DNA from: Arminella tubonensis
Lineage (GTDB): Bacteria > Pseudomonadota > Alphaproteobacteria > Rhizobiales > Rhizobiaceae
Reading direction: 5' to 3'
DNA length: 64,000 nt
NCBI RefSeq assembly: GCF_003240585.1
Contig: NZ_PCDP01000003.1
Coordinates: forward strand, 62,001-126,000
Both the position numbers and the translations under genes were made by a program. Under the pieces are notes generated by a model, which worked only from the letters and a program-made list of their open reading frames with translations, searched no databases and was not told where the DNA came from. Within the stretch, counting starts at the first letter, position 1; the number at the start of each line of letters is the position of its first letter. Of this stretch, positions 27,793 through 36,719 are shown piece by piece.

Positions 27793-29091
27793 TCAGGACG
27801 CCGCCTTGATCGAAAGGCTGTCGAGATAGGCAGACGGGTTTTCCGGATCGAACACCTTACCGTCGAAAAACGTTTCCTTGCCGCGTGATGTCGTGGCCGG
27901 AATATCGGCCGCGGCCAGGCCGAGATCCCTTGCGGCCGCACGCCAGATGTCCTCGCGGTTGACCTTGCCGACGAGTGCCTTGATATCGGTATTGGGCGCG
28001 AATTTGCCCCAGCGGATGTTCTCGGTGATGAACCAGGTGTCATGGCTCTGGAAGGGATAGGACACCCCACCGGCCCAGAACTTCATGTAAAGATCCGTGC
28101 CCTTTTCGGTGCGGCCGTTGCCGTAGTTGATGTCGCCCTTGAGGCGACCGAGGACGTCCTTAGGCGGCACGTTGAACCACTGACGCTTGCCGAGGATGGC
28201 GGCCATTTCGTCCTTGTTGTCCATGCTGTCGCACCATTGCTGGGCTTCCATCACCGCCATCAGCAGGGCCTTGGCCGCATTCGGGTTCTTCTCGATCCAC
28301 TCCGTGCGCATCGCCAGTGCTTTTTCGGGGTGGCCCTTCCAGATTTCGCCGGTGGTGCAGGCGGTAAATCCGATTCCCTGATTGACGAGCTGCTCGTTCC
28401 ACGGTTCGCCGACGCAGAACACATCCATATTGCCGACCTTCATGTTGGCCACCATCTGCGGCGGCGGAACGACGATCGTCGAAACGTCCTTGTCGGGGTC
28501 GATACCGCCGGCAGCGAGCCAGTAGCGAAGCCAGAGATCATGCGTACCCCCCGGGAAGGTCATCGCCGCCTTGATCTCCTTGCCCTCGGCCTTCTTTTGC
28601 GCGAAAACAGCCTTCAGCCTCGATGCATCAAGTTCGACCCCGGTCTCCGCGTATTCCTTGGCAACCGATATGCCCTGGCTGTCGTAGTTGAGCCTAGCAA
28701 GGATCGACATCGCTACCGGTTGGTTGTTCTGCGTCACCTTGCCGGTCTGCATCAGGTAAGGCAGGGGCGAGAGGATATGAGCCCCGTCGATACCGTTTGC
28801 GGCACCACCAAGTACGAGATTGTCGCGCGTGGCGCCCCAGGAAGCCTGCTTCGCGACCTCAACATCGGGGAGCCCGTGCTTGTCGAAAAGGCCCTTTTCC
28901 TTGGCAATGATCAGGGGAGCCGCATCCGTCAGCGCGATGTAGCCGAGCTTGGCTCCGGTGACTTCCGGCACCGCCATGGCCGCAAACGCACCCGAGGGAA
29001 AAGCAGCCTTGATTGCGCCGATCAGGGCGGCGGTTGCGGTCGTCTTCAGAATGCCTCGGCGGCTGATGCTACTCGTCCATATGGTCTTCAT
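27793..29091 (-). CDS. nrtA: Nitrate-binding protein NrtA
   Basis: A 432-residue periplasmic binding protein of the CmpA/NrtA family. From ATG 29091 the N-terminus is a twin-arginine-like signal (SISRRGILKTTATAALIGAIK). The mature part starts near AAMAVPEVTGAKLGYIALTDAAPLIIAKEKGLF. GAANGIDGAHILSPLPYLM and MTFPGGTHDLWLRYWLAAGGIDPDKDV are family marks that also occur in NasS, but the signal peptide shows this is the secreted binding protein. It is the first structural gene after the leader at 29132-29230. Confidence 0.93.
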   Translation of the reverse strand: MKTIWTSSISRRGILKTTATAALIGAIKAAFPSGAFAAMAVPEVTGAKLGYIALTDAAPLIIAKEKGLFDKHGLPDVEVAKQASWGATRDNLVLGGAANGIDGAHILSPLPYLMQTGKVTQNNQPVAMSILARLNYDSQGISVAKEYAETGVELDASRLKAVFAQKKAEGKEIKAAMTFPGGTHDLWLRYWLAAGGIDPDKDVSTIVVPPPQMVANMKVGNMDVFCVGEPWNEQLVNQGIGFTACTTGEIWKGHPEKALAMRTEWIEKNPNAAKALLMAVMEAQQWCDSMDNKDEMAAILGKRQWFNVPPKDVLGRLKGDINYGNGRTEKGTDLYMKFWAGGVSYPFQSHDTWFITENIRWGKFAPNTDIKALVGKVNREDIWRAAARDLGLAAADIPATTSRGKETFFDGKVFDPENPSAYLDSLSIKAAS

Positions 29092-29131
29092 GCGGAGCTT
29101 CCCTCTGCTGGGCTGACGGAATTTTGCGAAT

Positions 29132-29230
29132 AAAAAAACGCCGCTTGGAAGTTGCGTCCGTAGGAAACAAATCCCGGACAGCAAAAACCTTGCGACGTCG
29201 ATGTCTTTGGCGAACGCATATCTCGCGTTC
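29132..29230 (-). promoter_or_regulatory. Structured leader of nrtA: hairpin plus terminator-like stem (probable NasT target)
   Basis: Read on the minus strand, a hairpin with GAACGC / GCGTTC arms (29230-29212) is followed by a longer structure. Its outer arms are CGTCGC (29197-29192) and GCGGCG (29144-29139); inside is a TTGC-GTCCG / CGGAC-GCAA stem (29184-29153). Seven T residues at 29138-29132 follow, as in a Rho-independent terminator, 41 bases before nrtA. NasT is an ANTAR protein, and ANTAR proteins act by antitermination on paired hairpins. The two-part leader fits that mechanism, but I cannot assign the exact hexaloops. The remaining bases to 29438 hold no gene. Confidence 0.55.
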
Positions 29231-29438
29231 ATTTCGCTCCGATCGCCGTTGACCAGAGCAATTCAAATAAAGCAAGACGTGTGCCAGTTTCGAAATATGT
29301 TTCTAAGTGGCTGTAATAGAAACGAAATATGCAATGAAGAGCCGTTGCCTACTTTTCAGGCTCAAGCAAAATACGCAGCTATTTTGTGCGATTGCATAAA
29401 GCCAGCTGCGAAGTATTTGTGCAGTAGCGAACAAGAAA

Positions 29439-30722
29439 TCAGATTTCTTCGTCGTTGGTAGCATCGCCGGAGGCACGGCCAACGGCAAATCCCCTGACGT
29501 ATTCCGCCAGATGGGACGGGTCGAAAACATGCCCGTCCATGAACCTGTCGCCGTCTTCATCGCCTTCCATGCGGATATCGGACCCCGAAGGGGCATTTTC
29601 GTTGCCGAGGGCTGTGCGATAGAGATCAGGTCGAAAGGCCGATGCGGCTGATTTCGTGCCTGCCACATTGAGATCGCACTGCCCCCAACGAACCATCTGG
29701 CTGTAGATCCACAGGGCCTGGCTCGGGCGGGGATAGTTTGCAAACCCCGATTGGAAAATGAAGTAATCGTCGATGTCGCGGCGGTTGCCTTTGGCATCGA
29801 GGTTGAATTGGCCGGCAAGCACACGACGGATGATGTCGACTGGGGCAGCGATGTATCTGGCATCTGCCAGTGTTTCCGCCAACGCATCGTGGTTCTGGGA
29901 GCGATCGCACCAGCGTGCCGCAGCATCGAGCGCAACGATCAGGCGGGAGACGGTCTCCGGGTGGCCCTCCGCCCATTCCGGCCGCATCCCGATTACCTTT
30001 TCAGGTGCCGAGGGCCAAATGTCCTGCTTGGCTGCGACGATCCTCCCGACGCCCCGCTCTGATGCAACCATATTCCACGGCGCCCCGACACAGAACCCAT
30101 CGATTGCACCGGCCGCCAGAGCATCGGAGGTCAGCGGCGGTGGAACCACCACGAGCTTCACATCCCTGTCGGGATCGATGCCACCTGCGGCAAGCCAGTA
30201 GCGAAATTCGTAATTATGCGAGGAGAACGGATAGGTCATGCCAAGCGTCGGCAAGTTCTCTCCCCGCCGTTTCATCGCTTCAACCACGCTCGCCAATGCG
30301 CGGGCGTTCTCAAGCGCACTTGCGGTCTCTGATAGTCCGGCCGCCTCCTTCATCCGCTCGAAAAGCCTTGTCGATAGCGTGATGGCGTTGCCGCCCTTGC
30401 CGAGAGAAAAGGGTGTGATGGTCGGTGACGGGTTCGAGCCGAGCCCAAGCATCGAAGCGACCGGCATCGGGGACAACATGTGCGCGATGTCGAATTGGCG
30501 GAAAGCCAGCCGATCGCGAACATTCGCCCATGAAACGTCCTTGACGAGTTCGAGGACCAGGCCTTCCTTTCGAGCAAAACCGAATTCCACGGCAGCAATC
30601 AGGACCGACGCGTCAACGAGCGGTATGAAACCGGCGCGCAGGACCCTGGAGCCCTCCCCGCTCGAACGCGCCGGGGCGGGAAGCCCATTCCCGTCATTGC
30701 CGCTTTTCGTCATCATATTCAT
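29439..30722 (-). CDS. nasS: Nitrate sensor NasS
   Basis: A 427-residue NrtA/CmpA-like protein without a signal peptide, as expected of the cytoplasmic sensor NasS, which binds NasT until nitrate or nitrite releases it. The fold starts at VLRAGFIPLVDASVLIAAVEFGF. DIAHMLSPMPVASML and MTYPFSSHNYEFRYWLAAGGIDPDRDV parallel the nitrate-binding protein encoded downstream. The acidic C-terminus (GDATNDEEI) is its own. It follows nasT by 52 bases in the same direction. Confidence 0.9.
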   Translation of the reverse strand: MNMMTKSGNDGNGLPAPARSSGEGSRVLRAGFIPLVDASVLIAAVEFGFARKEGLVLELVKDVSWANVRDRLAFRQFDIAHMLSPMPVASMLGLGSNPSPTITPFSLGKGGNAITLSTRLFERMKEAAGLSETASALENARALASVVEAMKRRGENLPTLGMTYPFSSHNYEFRYWLAAGGIDPDRDVKLVVVPPPLTSDALAAGAIDGFCVGAPWNMVASERGVGRIVAAKQDIWPSAPEKVIGMRPEWAEGHPETVSRLIVALDAAARWCDRSQNHDALAETLADARYIAAPVDIIRRVLAGQFNLDAKGNRRDIDDYFIFQSGFANYPRPSQALWIYSQMVRWGQCDLNVAGTKSAASAFRPDLYRTALGNENAPSGSDIRMEGDEDGDRFMDGHVFDPSHLAEYVRGFAVGRASGDATNDEEI

Positions 30723-30774
30723 TCCGGCTCCCTCCGGATGTTCATTGCGGTCCGAATACCGAGGGCATCCGACC

Positions 30775-31362
30775 TCACATCAACAGGTTGGCGGCCGTGA
30801 CCACGCTCTGCGCGATCTCCGACATCTTTTTCTTTTCGTTCATTGCGGTCTGGCGCAGCAGCGCAAATGCTTCCTCTTCAGACAAACCGCGCATTTTCAT
30901 CAGGATACCTTTGGCGCGATCAACGATCTTGCGTTCCTCCAGCGCGGACTTCGCATCCGCCAGCTCCCGCTGCAGGCGGCTGAACGCATTGAAGCGGCTG
31001 ACCGCCATGTCCAGGATAGGCTTGACGCGCTCTTTCTTAAGGCCGTCGACGATATAGGCCGACACGCCCGCCTCCACTGCGGCCTCGATCGACGCGGTAT
31101 CGGAACGATCGACGAACATGGCGATGGGGCGGCTGACGGTCCGGGTGAGCTGGAACAAATGCTCCATCATATCGCGATTGGGATTTTCGAGATCGATAAT
31201 GATGACATCCGGCTTCAGTGTCTCGATGATCCGCGCCACGCCGTTGACCTCATGGATCACGGTCACGCGCAGGTGTCCGGCTTCACGCAACCCTTCCTCG
31301 ATGATGGAGGAGCGAATGGCGTTCTCGTCAATTACAAGAATGGTCAGATCCGGACGCGTCAT
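30775..31362 (-). CDS. nasT: ANTAR-domain response regulator NasT
   Basis: A 195-residue protein with a receiver-like N-terminal domain (ILVIDENAIRSSIIEEGL) and a C-terminal ANTAR RNA-binding domain (AKSALEERKIVDRAKGILMKMRGLSEEEAFALLRQTAM). The receiver domain has D-E at the acidic pocket but DLENPNRD where a phospho-Asp loop would be. NasT binds leader RNA and prevents termination so that nitrate genes are read through; NasS restrains it. It is the first gene of the nasTS pair. Confidence 0.93.
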   Translation of the reverse strand: MTRPDLTILVIDENAIRSSIIEEGLREAGHLRVTVIHEVNGVARIIETLKPDVIIIDLENPNRDMMEHLFQLTRTVSRPIAMFVDRSDTASIEAAVEAGVSAYIVDGLKKERVKPILDMAVSRFNAFSRLQRELADAKSALEERKIVDRAKGILMKMRGLSEEEAFALLRQTAMNEKKKMSEIAQSVVTAANLLM

Positions 31363-31926
31363 GACTCAAGTGATGCCGCATCGCAGCAATTTTGGCAAGA
31401 AAAATGCCCAAATTTAGAGCCGTGCCGATTTCTGCTGAAATCATAGCCTTTGCTAAGCCCTGCATCGCTCGCGCAGTGAACGAGGCGCGCCGGCTGGGCA
31501 GGCCGCAGGCATTCATCGACCAAGCCGATGAAAGAGGAGCCTTGGTAAAAAAAAGGTGTTGCTACACTATCAAGGGCTTTATTGCCCGACATATCGGGCT
31601 GGTATGGGCGGAATACAATAAGGGCAACGACTTCGAGGCTCTTGAGTATTCCATACGCGATCCGGCTCGACGACCTATACGGCGCCTATGATGATGGCTT
31701 CCCTTTACGCCCAGCTTGAAAGGCCGGATGACGAAAAAGTGGCCCTGGGCACGCCTTTGTCCCAACGCCCCGATTTTGGACGCTTCGTCTACGACGACGC
31801 AGAACGCCGAGAGACGCAGCGACAGCGGAGCATCTGGCGATGGCCTGCTAAAAGCGGGCCTGAACATCCCTTTGTTAGAATAGGCGTCGTTGCAACATCA
31901 CCGAGGGGATTGATCTTGGCGGGGCG
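31363..31926. other. Intergenic region with no supported gene
   Basis: About 560 bases between the nasT start and the queE stop. Short open frames exist on both strands (for example 31392-31691 plus), but none has a ribosome site or recognisable family. One small palindrome, GCCCGA / TCGGGC, lies at 31584-31599 without a T-tract. The nasT promoter should lie at its left end. Confidence 0.5.
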
Positions 31927-32664
31927 CTATACCCCCCGTCGATTGCCCCAGAGCATCACGTGGAGCTGCGGCAGGACGCGGGCTTCGAACCACTTGGCTT
32001 CGACGACCTTGTCGATCAGCCATTGCATGCGTTCCATCAGGCCATCGATATCGACGAAATCGTCCTCAACGTCGGGAGATGGCGGCGTATGGTTGCCCGG
32101 TTGCAGATAGACCGGCAGATGCGGGTAGCGGGCGGCGACGTCCTTGGCATAGGCGAAATCCGCATTGTCGAAGACAATCATCTTCAGCACGATCTGCGGT
32201 TTTCCGGCAGCCATTTCGAGGCAGGCGTCAAGGGTTCGCCAATCCGTTCCCATTCCGCTCGATGGTGGCTTCGGGCTGAACACTAGCACATCGAGGTCGG
32301 CGAACCAATCCTTGGCGACCGATCCCTGCGTCTCGAGCGCGAAACGATACCCCTCGCCGTGGCCCCGCGCGATCAACTCGCCCAATGGCTGGATAGCCGG
32401 ATTGCCGCCGGAGAGCGAAACCATTAGGGGCTTGTCGCCGGAGAGGTTCTTGACCTCTCTCCAGACCTCCTCCGTCGACATCGGCCTCCATTCATCACGA
32501 TAGCGGCTGTCGACTGCGTGGAGACTGTCGCACCACGAACAGCGAAAATCGCAGCCGCCGGTTCTGACGAAGACGGTGGGCAGGCCGATCAGCACCCCCT
32601 CGCCCTGGATCGTCGGTCCGAATATCTCGCTGACGCGTATTTCAAGAGGCCTTGAGCGGGTCAC
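31927..32664 (-). CDS. queE: 7-carboxy-7-deazaguanine synthase QueE
   Basis: A 245-residue radical-SAM enzyme that turns 6-carboxy-tetrahydropterin into 7-carboxy-7-deazaguanine. [33 protein letters not shown] holds the CxxxCxxC cluster motif, and [10 protein letters not shown] is the SAM-binding GGE-like motif. The start is a GTG at 32664 that overlaps the queD stop (GTGA); an upstream ATG in the same frame lies inside queD and is unlikely. Second step from the end of the queCDE preQ0 unit. Confidence 0.92.
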   Translation of the reverse strand: MTRSRPLEIRVSEIFGPTIQGEGVLIGLPTVFVRTGGCDFRCSWCDSLHAVDSRYRDEWRPMSTEEVWREVKNLSGDKPLMVSLSGGNPAIQPLGELIARGHGEGYRFALETQGSVAKDWFADLDVLVFSPKPPSSGMGTDWRTLDACLEMAAGKPQIVLKMIVFDNADFAYAKDVAARYPHLPVYLQPGNHTPPSPDVEDDFVDIDGLMERMQWLIDKVVEAKWFEARVLPQLHVMLWGNRRGV

Positions 32665-33017
32665 GGCCGGTACTCCGCCCAGGTCTTTGTCGTCTCGCTC
32701 ACCCGCACGGCTGAGGTCTCCGGCAGCCGTGCCTTGCACCAGTCGTAGAAGTGCTTCGCCAGACACTCCGCCGTCACCTGATCATGGGCGAGCACCTCGT
32801 TGAGGTGGCGATGATCGAAGCTGTCGTCGATGTAGTGCTTGAGTGCCGCGAGTTCCTGATAATCGCGCACGAAGCCGTGCTCATTGAGTTCAGGCGCCGA
32901 AAGCTCGACTTCAACGATGTAATTGTGGCCGTGCAGGCGCGCGCATTGATGCTCCAGCGGCAAGGCCCTCAGCTGATGCGAGGCCGAAAAATGGAATTCC
33001 TTGGTGATCCGGTACAT
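32661..33017 (-). CDS. queD: 6-carboxy-5,6,7,8-tetrahydropterin synthase QueD
   Basis: A 118-residue member of the 6-pyruvoyl-tetrahydropterin synthase family. FHFSASHQL supplies the first zinc histidine, and [15 protein letters not shown] carries the CxxxHGH zinc site and catalytic cysteine. [24 protein letters not shown] is the standard continuation. Its ATG overlaps the last base of the queC stop (TAATG), so the unit is translationally coupled. Confidence 0.93.
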   Translation of the reverse strand: MYRITKEFHFSASHQLRALPLEHQCARLHGHNYIVEVELSAPELNEHGFVRDYQELAALKHYIDDSFDHRHLNEVLAHDQVTAECLAKHFYDWCKARLPETSAVRVSETTKTWAEYRP

Positions 33018-33727
33018 TACTTGATCTCCTGCGCGCAGAGATTGCCCGTGGCCACCGCCCAGAAGTGCGGGTCTTCGTAGTTGGTCGGATCGTCGATGCC
33101 GGCCAGGTGGAATGCCTCGCGCCGCTCGACGCATGTTCCGCAGCGACCGCATTGGTGCTCGCCACCCTTGTAGCAGGACCAGGTCTCGGCAAACGGCGTA
33201 TTGTACTTCGCCCCATCGGAGACGATATCGGCCTTGGAAATGTTCACATAGGGGGCGTAGAGCGTGACGTCAGCATAGCCGTCCAGCGCCTGGTTCTGCA
33301 TCAGCTGGAACGCGTCGATGAAGGCCGGGCGGCAGTCGGGATAGATGAAGTGATCGCCGCCATGGACGGCCGTCGCGACCGCATCTGCCTTCTGAGCCGC
33401 GGCAACGCCAAAGGCGATAGAAAGCATGATCGCGTTTCTGTTGGGCACGATCGTTATTTTCATGCTCTCTTCGGCATAGTGTCCATCCGGCACCTCGATA
33501 TCGTCGGTCAATGCCGAGCCGCCGAGGTGGCGGCCGATCTCGCGGATATCGATGATCTGATGCGGAACCTTCAGGCGGAGGGCGCAGGCCGCGGCGAAAT
33601 CCAGTTCCTTCCTATGCCTCTGGCCGTAATCGAACGAGAGAAGCCCTACGAGTTCGTGCTCGGCGGCGACCTTGTACGCAAGCGAAACCGAATCCAATCC
33701 GCCGGAGCAGATGACGATGATTTTCAT
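33017..33727 (-). CDS. queC: 7-cyano-7-deazaguanine (preQ0) synthase QueC
   Basis: A 236-residue ATP-dependent enzyme that makes preQ0, precursor of queuosine in tRNA. The N-terminal PP-loop is CSGGLDSVSLAYKV. The C-terminal zinc site is CYKGGEHQCGRCGTCVERREAF. AGGA lies eight bases before the ATG, inside the riboswitch described next, so its translation should fall when preQ1 or preQ0 is plentiful. folE and the later que genes are not in this window. Confidence 0.94.
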   Translation of the reverse strand: MKIIVICSGGLDSVSLAYKVAAEHELVGLLSFDYGQRHRKELDFAAACALRLKVPHQIIDIREIGRHLGGSALTDDIEVPDGHYAEESMKITIVPNRNAIMLSIAFGVAAAQKADAVATAVHGGDHFIYPDCRPAFIDAFQLMQNQALDGYADVTLYAPYVNISKADIVSDGAKYNTPFAETWSCYKGGEHQCGRCGTCVERREAFHLAGIDDPTNYEDPHFWAVATGNLCAQEIK

Positions 33728-33734
33728 GATTGAT

Positions 33735-33767
33735 GTCCTGTTTTGACCGGGTAGGCTGCGACCGGAG
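33735..33767 (-). promoter_or_regulatory. PreQ1-I riboswitch before queC
   Basis: Read as RNA on the minus strand: a short P1 stem CCGG / CCGG, with the loop UCGCAG directly after the first arm, then CCUACCC, then an A-rich tail CAAAACAGG. GGUCGCAG, the ACCC block and the CAAAACA-GG tail match the minimal Thermoanaerobacter preQ1-I aptamer almost base for base. The tail includes AGGA, the queC ribosome site, so ligand binding would hide it and stop translation of queCDE. Identity is from pattern memory; P1 is only four base pairs. Confidence 0.82.
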
Positions 33768-33835
33768 TTTTACCTGCGCGCTCTTTAGGCCAAACGGAAC
33801 TGGTTGTGAATGGGCTGTCGATGTCGTGACTGGAT

Positions 33836-33869
33836 CGAGACCGCTTCCACCTTAGTGGAAGCGGTCTCG
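33836..33869 (-). terminator. Strong stem-loop after the epimerase gene
   Basis: GAGACCGCTTCCAC and its exact complement flank a four-base loop, extended by one more C-G pair to a 15-base-pair stem. It begins six bases after the stop codon at 33875. No T-tract follows, so it may protect the 3' end as much as terminate. Confidence 0.6.
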
Positions 33870-33874
33870 TGGAC

Positions 33875-34723
33875 TCAGATCAATCCGTATTGCTTTGCCT
33901 TGTTGCGCAGGAACGGCAGGCCGTTGTCCATGACTTCGGCTTCGTCTTTTGCGACGGGCCGCCAGACTGCAAGTCCGTAGGCCACTTCAGGCGGCATATT
34001 GATGAAGCTTTCCATCGCCAGGCCACCCTTGAAGCCGATCGCTGCCAATGCCGCGTAGATTTCGTCCCATGGCACGTTGCCATAGCCCGGCGTGCCGCGG
34101 TCGCTTTCGGACAGGTGGATGTATTTGAGGTGCTCGCGAGCATCGAGGATGCCGTTGGCGGCACCCTTTTCCTCGATGTTCATGTGGTAGGTGTCGAGAT
34201 GGACGAAGACATTGTCGGCGCCGACGCGCTCGACCATATCAACCGCCTGGCGGCCGGTGTTGATAAGATGGTTCTCGTAGCGGTTTACCGCCTCGACCCC
34301 GAGCTCGATGCCCTTCGATTTCGCATGTCTGGCGGCTGCCTGCAGGGCGCGGGTGATGTTGTCGTATTCTCCCTGCGTCGGTGGCACGCCCGTCCGCTCG
34401 CCGATGCCGCCAAAGATCACGCCGGACAGCGCCTCGGCGCCCATTTCGGCGGTCTTGTCGATGGCGACAGTCAGATATTCTATGGCTGCCTCCGGCCGAA
34501 CCGAGGCCCAGGCGCGCTCCGGCAGGCCAAGCGAACTGACGGCACGCAGGTGGTGCTTCTCAAGAAGTGCGCGCGTATGAGGAGCATCGACGGCCGGCGC
34601 GTTCAGTAGGGCTATCTCGATGAAATCCATCTTGTATTTGACTGCGGCGGCAACCGCCTTCTCCGCCCCGGCCCGATCCCAATTCATGGTCCACATGCTG
34701 GTATGAACGCCAAAACCTTCCAT
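33875..34723 (-). CDS. TIM-barrel sugar epimerase, D-tagatose/D-psicose 3-epimerase family
   Basis: A 282-residue sugar phosphate isomerase/epimerase-like protein. The metal site of ketose 3-epimerases can be read: Glu in GVEAVNRYENH, Asp and His in HLDTYHMNIEE, His in YIHLSESDRGTPGYGNV, and Glu in AMESFI. The N-terminus FGVHTSMWTMNWD is also family-like. It probably interconverts ketoses or a related imported sugar; L-ribulose or hydroxypyruvate isomerase-like roles are alternatives. It is the last gene of a minus-strand operon with an RbsABC-type importer, so the importer's substrate is its likely substrate. Confidence 0.85.
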   Translation of the reverse strand: MEGFGVHTSMWTMNWDRAGAEKAVAAAVKYKMDFIEIALLNAPAVDAPHTRALLEKHHLRAVSSLGLPERAWASVRPEAAIEYLTVAIDKTAEMGAEALSGVIFGGIGERTGVPPTQGEYDNITRALQAAARHAKSKGIELGVEAVNRYENHLINTGRQAVDMVERVGADNVFVHLDTYHMNIEEKGAANGILDAREHLKYIHLSESDRGTPGYGNVPWDEIYAALAAIGFKGGLAMESFINMPPEVAYGLAVWRPVAKDEAEVMDNGLPFLRNKAKQYGLI

Positions 34724-34728
34724 GATCC

Positions 34729-35724
34729 TTATCCTTTATTGCGGGTGAGAGATTTGAGATGTCCCGCCGCAAAGCGCAGGATCATCACGGTGACGAGAAG
34801 AATGCCCCAGACCGCGGTCGCCAGATGCTGGTTGGCGCCCATCAGATTGAGGCCGGAAGACAACAGCTGCAGAACGACAAGGGCCACAAAGACAGGAATG
34901 ACGCGCCCGAAGCCCCCAAACGGATTGACCCCGCCGAGGAAGCAGGCAAGCACGGTGATCAGCAGATAGGATTCGCCGTGGCCGACACGCACCGAATTGA
35001 ACCGGGCGAGCATGATGATACCAGCGACAGCGCACATGGCACCTGACAACATGTAGACCAGCACCAGCACCTTGCGCGTGTTGACGCCGGAATACCTTGC
35101 AGCCTCGATGTTCGAGCCGATCATGTGGAGATTGAAACCGAGCTTGGTACGCGTCAACAGCACGTGCCAGCCGAGCACGCAGCCGACAAAGACTATTAGA
35201 GGGATTGGAAAACCGAGAATGCTGCCGTGGCCGAACGGCTGTATAAAGGCCGGAAATCCTGAAACATCGCCGCCACGCGTCAGGAACTCGCCCAGCCCAC
35301 GCAGGAAAATCATCATCGACAGCGACACGAGAATAGGATGCGCGCGGGTGTAGGCAATGACGAGGCCCATCACCAGGCCGCTTGCGGCACCGACGGCGAC
35401 GGCAAGGACGCAGGCGACGACAAAGACCGGCGGACTGGCGTCGACGCCACCGTTCTGATGCAGAACCCAGGCCGCCGTCAGACCTGCAATATTGGCAGTG
35501 AACGTTATCGCGAGATTGAGGCCTCCGGTCAGCACGGGCAGCAGCATTGCAAGCGTCAGCAGCCCTAGTTCCGGAAGCTGGAACGCAACCGACCCGAATG
35601 TCGCGCGGCTAAGGAACTGCGGCGAGGCCAGGCTGAAGAATAGGACGACGGCGAGGAACGCGAAGCCCGGCCCTGCCATGTCGGGCCCGACAAAGGTGCG
35701 GATGCGATTAACAAGCGCGGTCAT
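34729..35724 (-). CDS. Sugar ABC transporter permease (RbsC family), second
   Basis: A 331-residue inner-membrane permease with about eight to ten hydrophobic segments. ELGLLTLAMLLPVLTGGLNLAI and LGGVNPFGGFGRVIPVF are typical of the CUT2 (RbsC/AraH) group. Its start overlaps the stop of the first permease by four bases. Two different permease genes make this a heterodimeric CUT2 importer, as in AI-2/rhamnose-type systems. Confidence 0.9.
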   Translation of the reverse strand: MTALVNRIRTFVGPDMAGPGFAFLAVVLFFSLASPQFLSRATFGSVAFQLPELGLLTLAMLLPVLTGGLNLAITFTANIAGLTAAWVLHQNGGVDASPPVFVVACVLAVAVGAASGLVMGLVIAYTRAHPILVSLSMMIFLRGLGEFLTRGGDVSGFPAFIQPFGHGSILGFPIPLIVFVGCVLGWHVLLTRTKLGFNLHMIGSNIEAARYSGVNTRKVLVLVYMLSGAMCAVAGIIMLARFNSVRVGHGESYLLITVLACFLGGVNPFGGFGRVIPVFVALVVLQLLSSGLNLMGANQHLATAVWGILLVTVMILRFAAGHLKSLTRNKG

Positions 35725-36719
35725 TTGCGGCCACCCTCGCGCATGAACGGCAGCAGCTTCTCGAGGCTGGTGTTCGACAGCGTGATCGCGACGAGGATGA
35801 TCGCACCGATGATCATCTTGAAAGCGAAGGGCGAGACACCGGCAAGGTTGAGACCGTTCTGGGTGATCGAGATCAGCAGCACGCCAAGGACGCAGCCGAG
35901 AACAGAGCCCTTGCCGCCGCCGAGACGCGCCCCACCCAGAACCACGGCGGCAAGCACATCCAGCTCGCGGCCATAGAGCGCGTTCGGAACGACTTCCTGC
36001 GCATAATGTGCCTGGATCAAGCCGCCGATCCCGGCCATAAGGCCGAGCCAGCCGAAGGCGATGAACTGCATTGCAGTGATATTGATACCAAAGCGCCGGG
36101 CGCCTTCAGGATTGTCGCCAAAGGCATAAAGCTGGCGACCTGTCGTCGTGCGGGTGATGAAGAACCACGTCGCTATGACGCAAATGATCATCACTAGAAC
36201 CGGCAGGGTGATTTCGATCCAGCTGCCATCTGCCATTTCGCGCTCATAGAGCACGACGTGAGCAGTCAGCCAGTCCGGCAGATTGTAGATCGACACGCCA
36301 CGCGTGAAGAACATCAACAGCCCGAAATAGATATTGAAGGTGGCGATGGTTGCGACAATCGAGATGATCCGGAACCGGTCGATCAGAAAGGCGTTGATCG
36401 CGCCCAGCAGGATGCCAATCAAGCCCGCGATCAGTAGCCCGCTTATCCACCCGCCACCGCCCATCCATCCGAGCAGAACAGCGGTGACATACTGTACGAC
36501 GGACGCCGCAACTGCGAACGAGATGTCGATACCGCCGGCGATCAGAACCACCAGCAATCCGACTGCGAAGATGATGTTGACCGAGCTTGAGTTGAGCAGA
36601 TCGAAGACGTTTCCAAGCGAGAAGAAGCGGTCTGTCACGAGTGAGAGGAACAGGCTGATGATCGCGATGACTGCGAGCAGCGCAAATTCCGTCGCATGAG
36701 ATTGGACGACTTTACGCAT
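35721..36719 (-). CDS. Sugar ABC transporter permease (RbsC family), first
   Basis: A 332-residue CUT2 permease beginning at ATG 36719 (overlapping the ATPase end by eight bases). VNIIFAVGLLVVLIAGGIDISFAVAAS and AAVVLGGARLGGGKGSVLGCVLGVLLI are the family's conserved regions. An in-frame frame extension 5' of 36719 lies inside the ATPase gene and is not permease-like. It works with the permease encoded immediately downstream. Confidence 0.9.
   Translation of the reverse strand: MRKVVQSHATEFALLAVIAIISLFLSLVTDRFFSLGNVFDLLNSSSVNIIFAVGLLVVLIAGGIDISFAVAASVVQYVTAVLLGWMGGGGWISGLLIAGLIGILLGAINAFLIDRFRIISIVATIATFNIYFGLLMFFTRGVSIYNLPDWLTAHVVLYEREMADGSWIEITLPVLVMIICVIATWFFITRTTTGRQLYAFGDNPEGARRFGINITAMQFIAFGWLGLMAGIGGLIQAHYAQEVVPNALYGRELDVLAAVVLGGARLGGGKGSVLGCVLGVLLISITQNGLNLAGVSPFAFKMIIGAIILVAITLSNTSLEKLLPFMREGGRK

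Noticed and set aside
31392..31691. 99-codon plus-strand frame between nasT and queE
   Set aside because: No ribosome site and no recognisable family; too little to call a gene.
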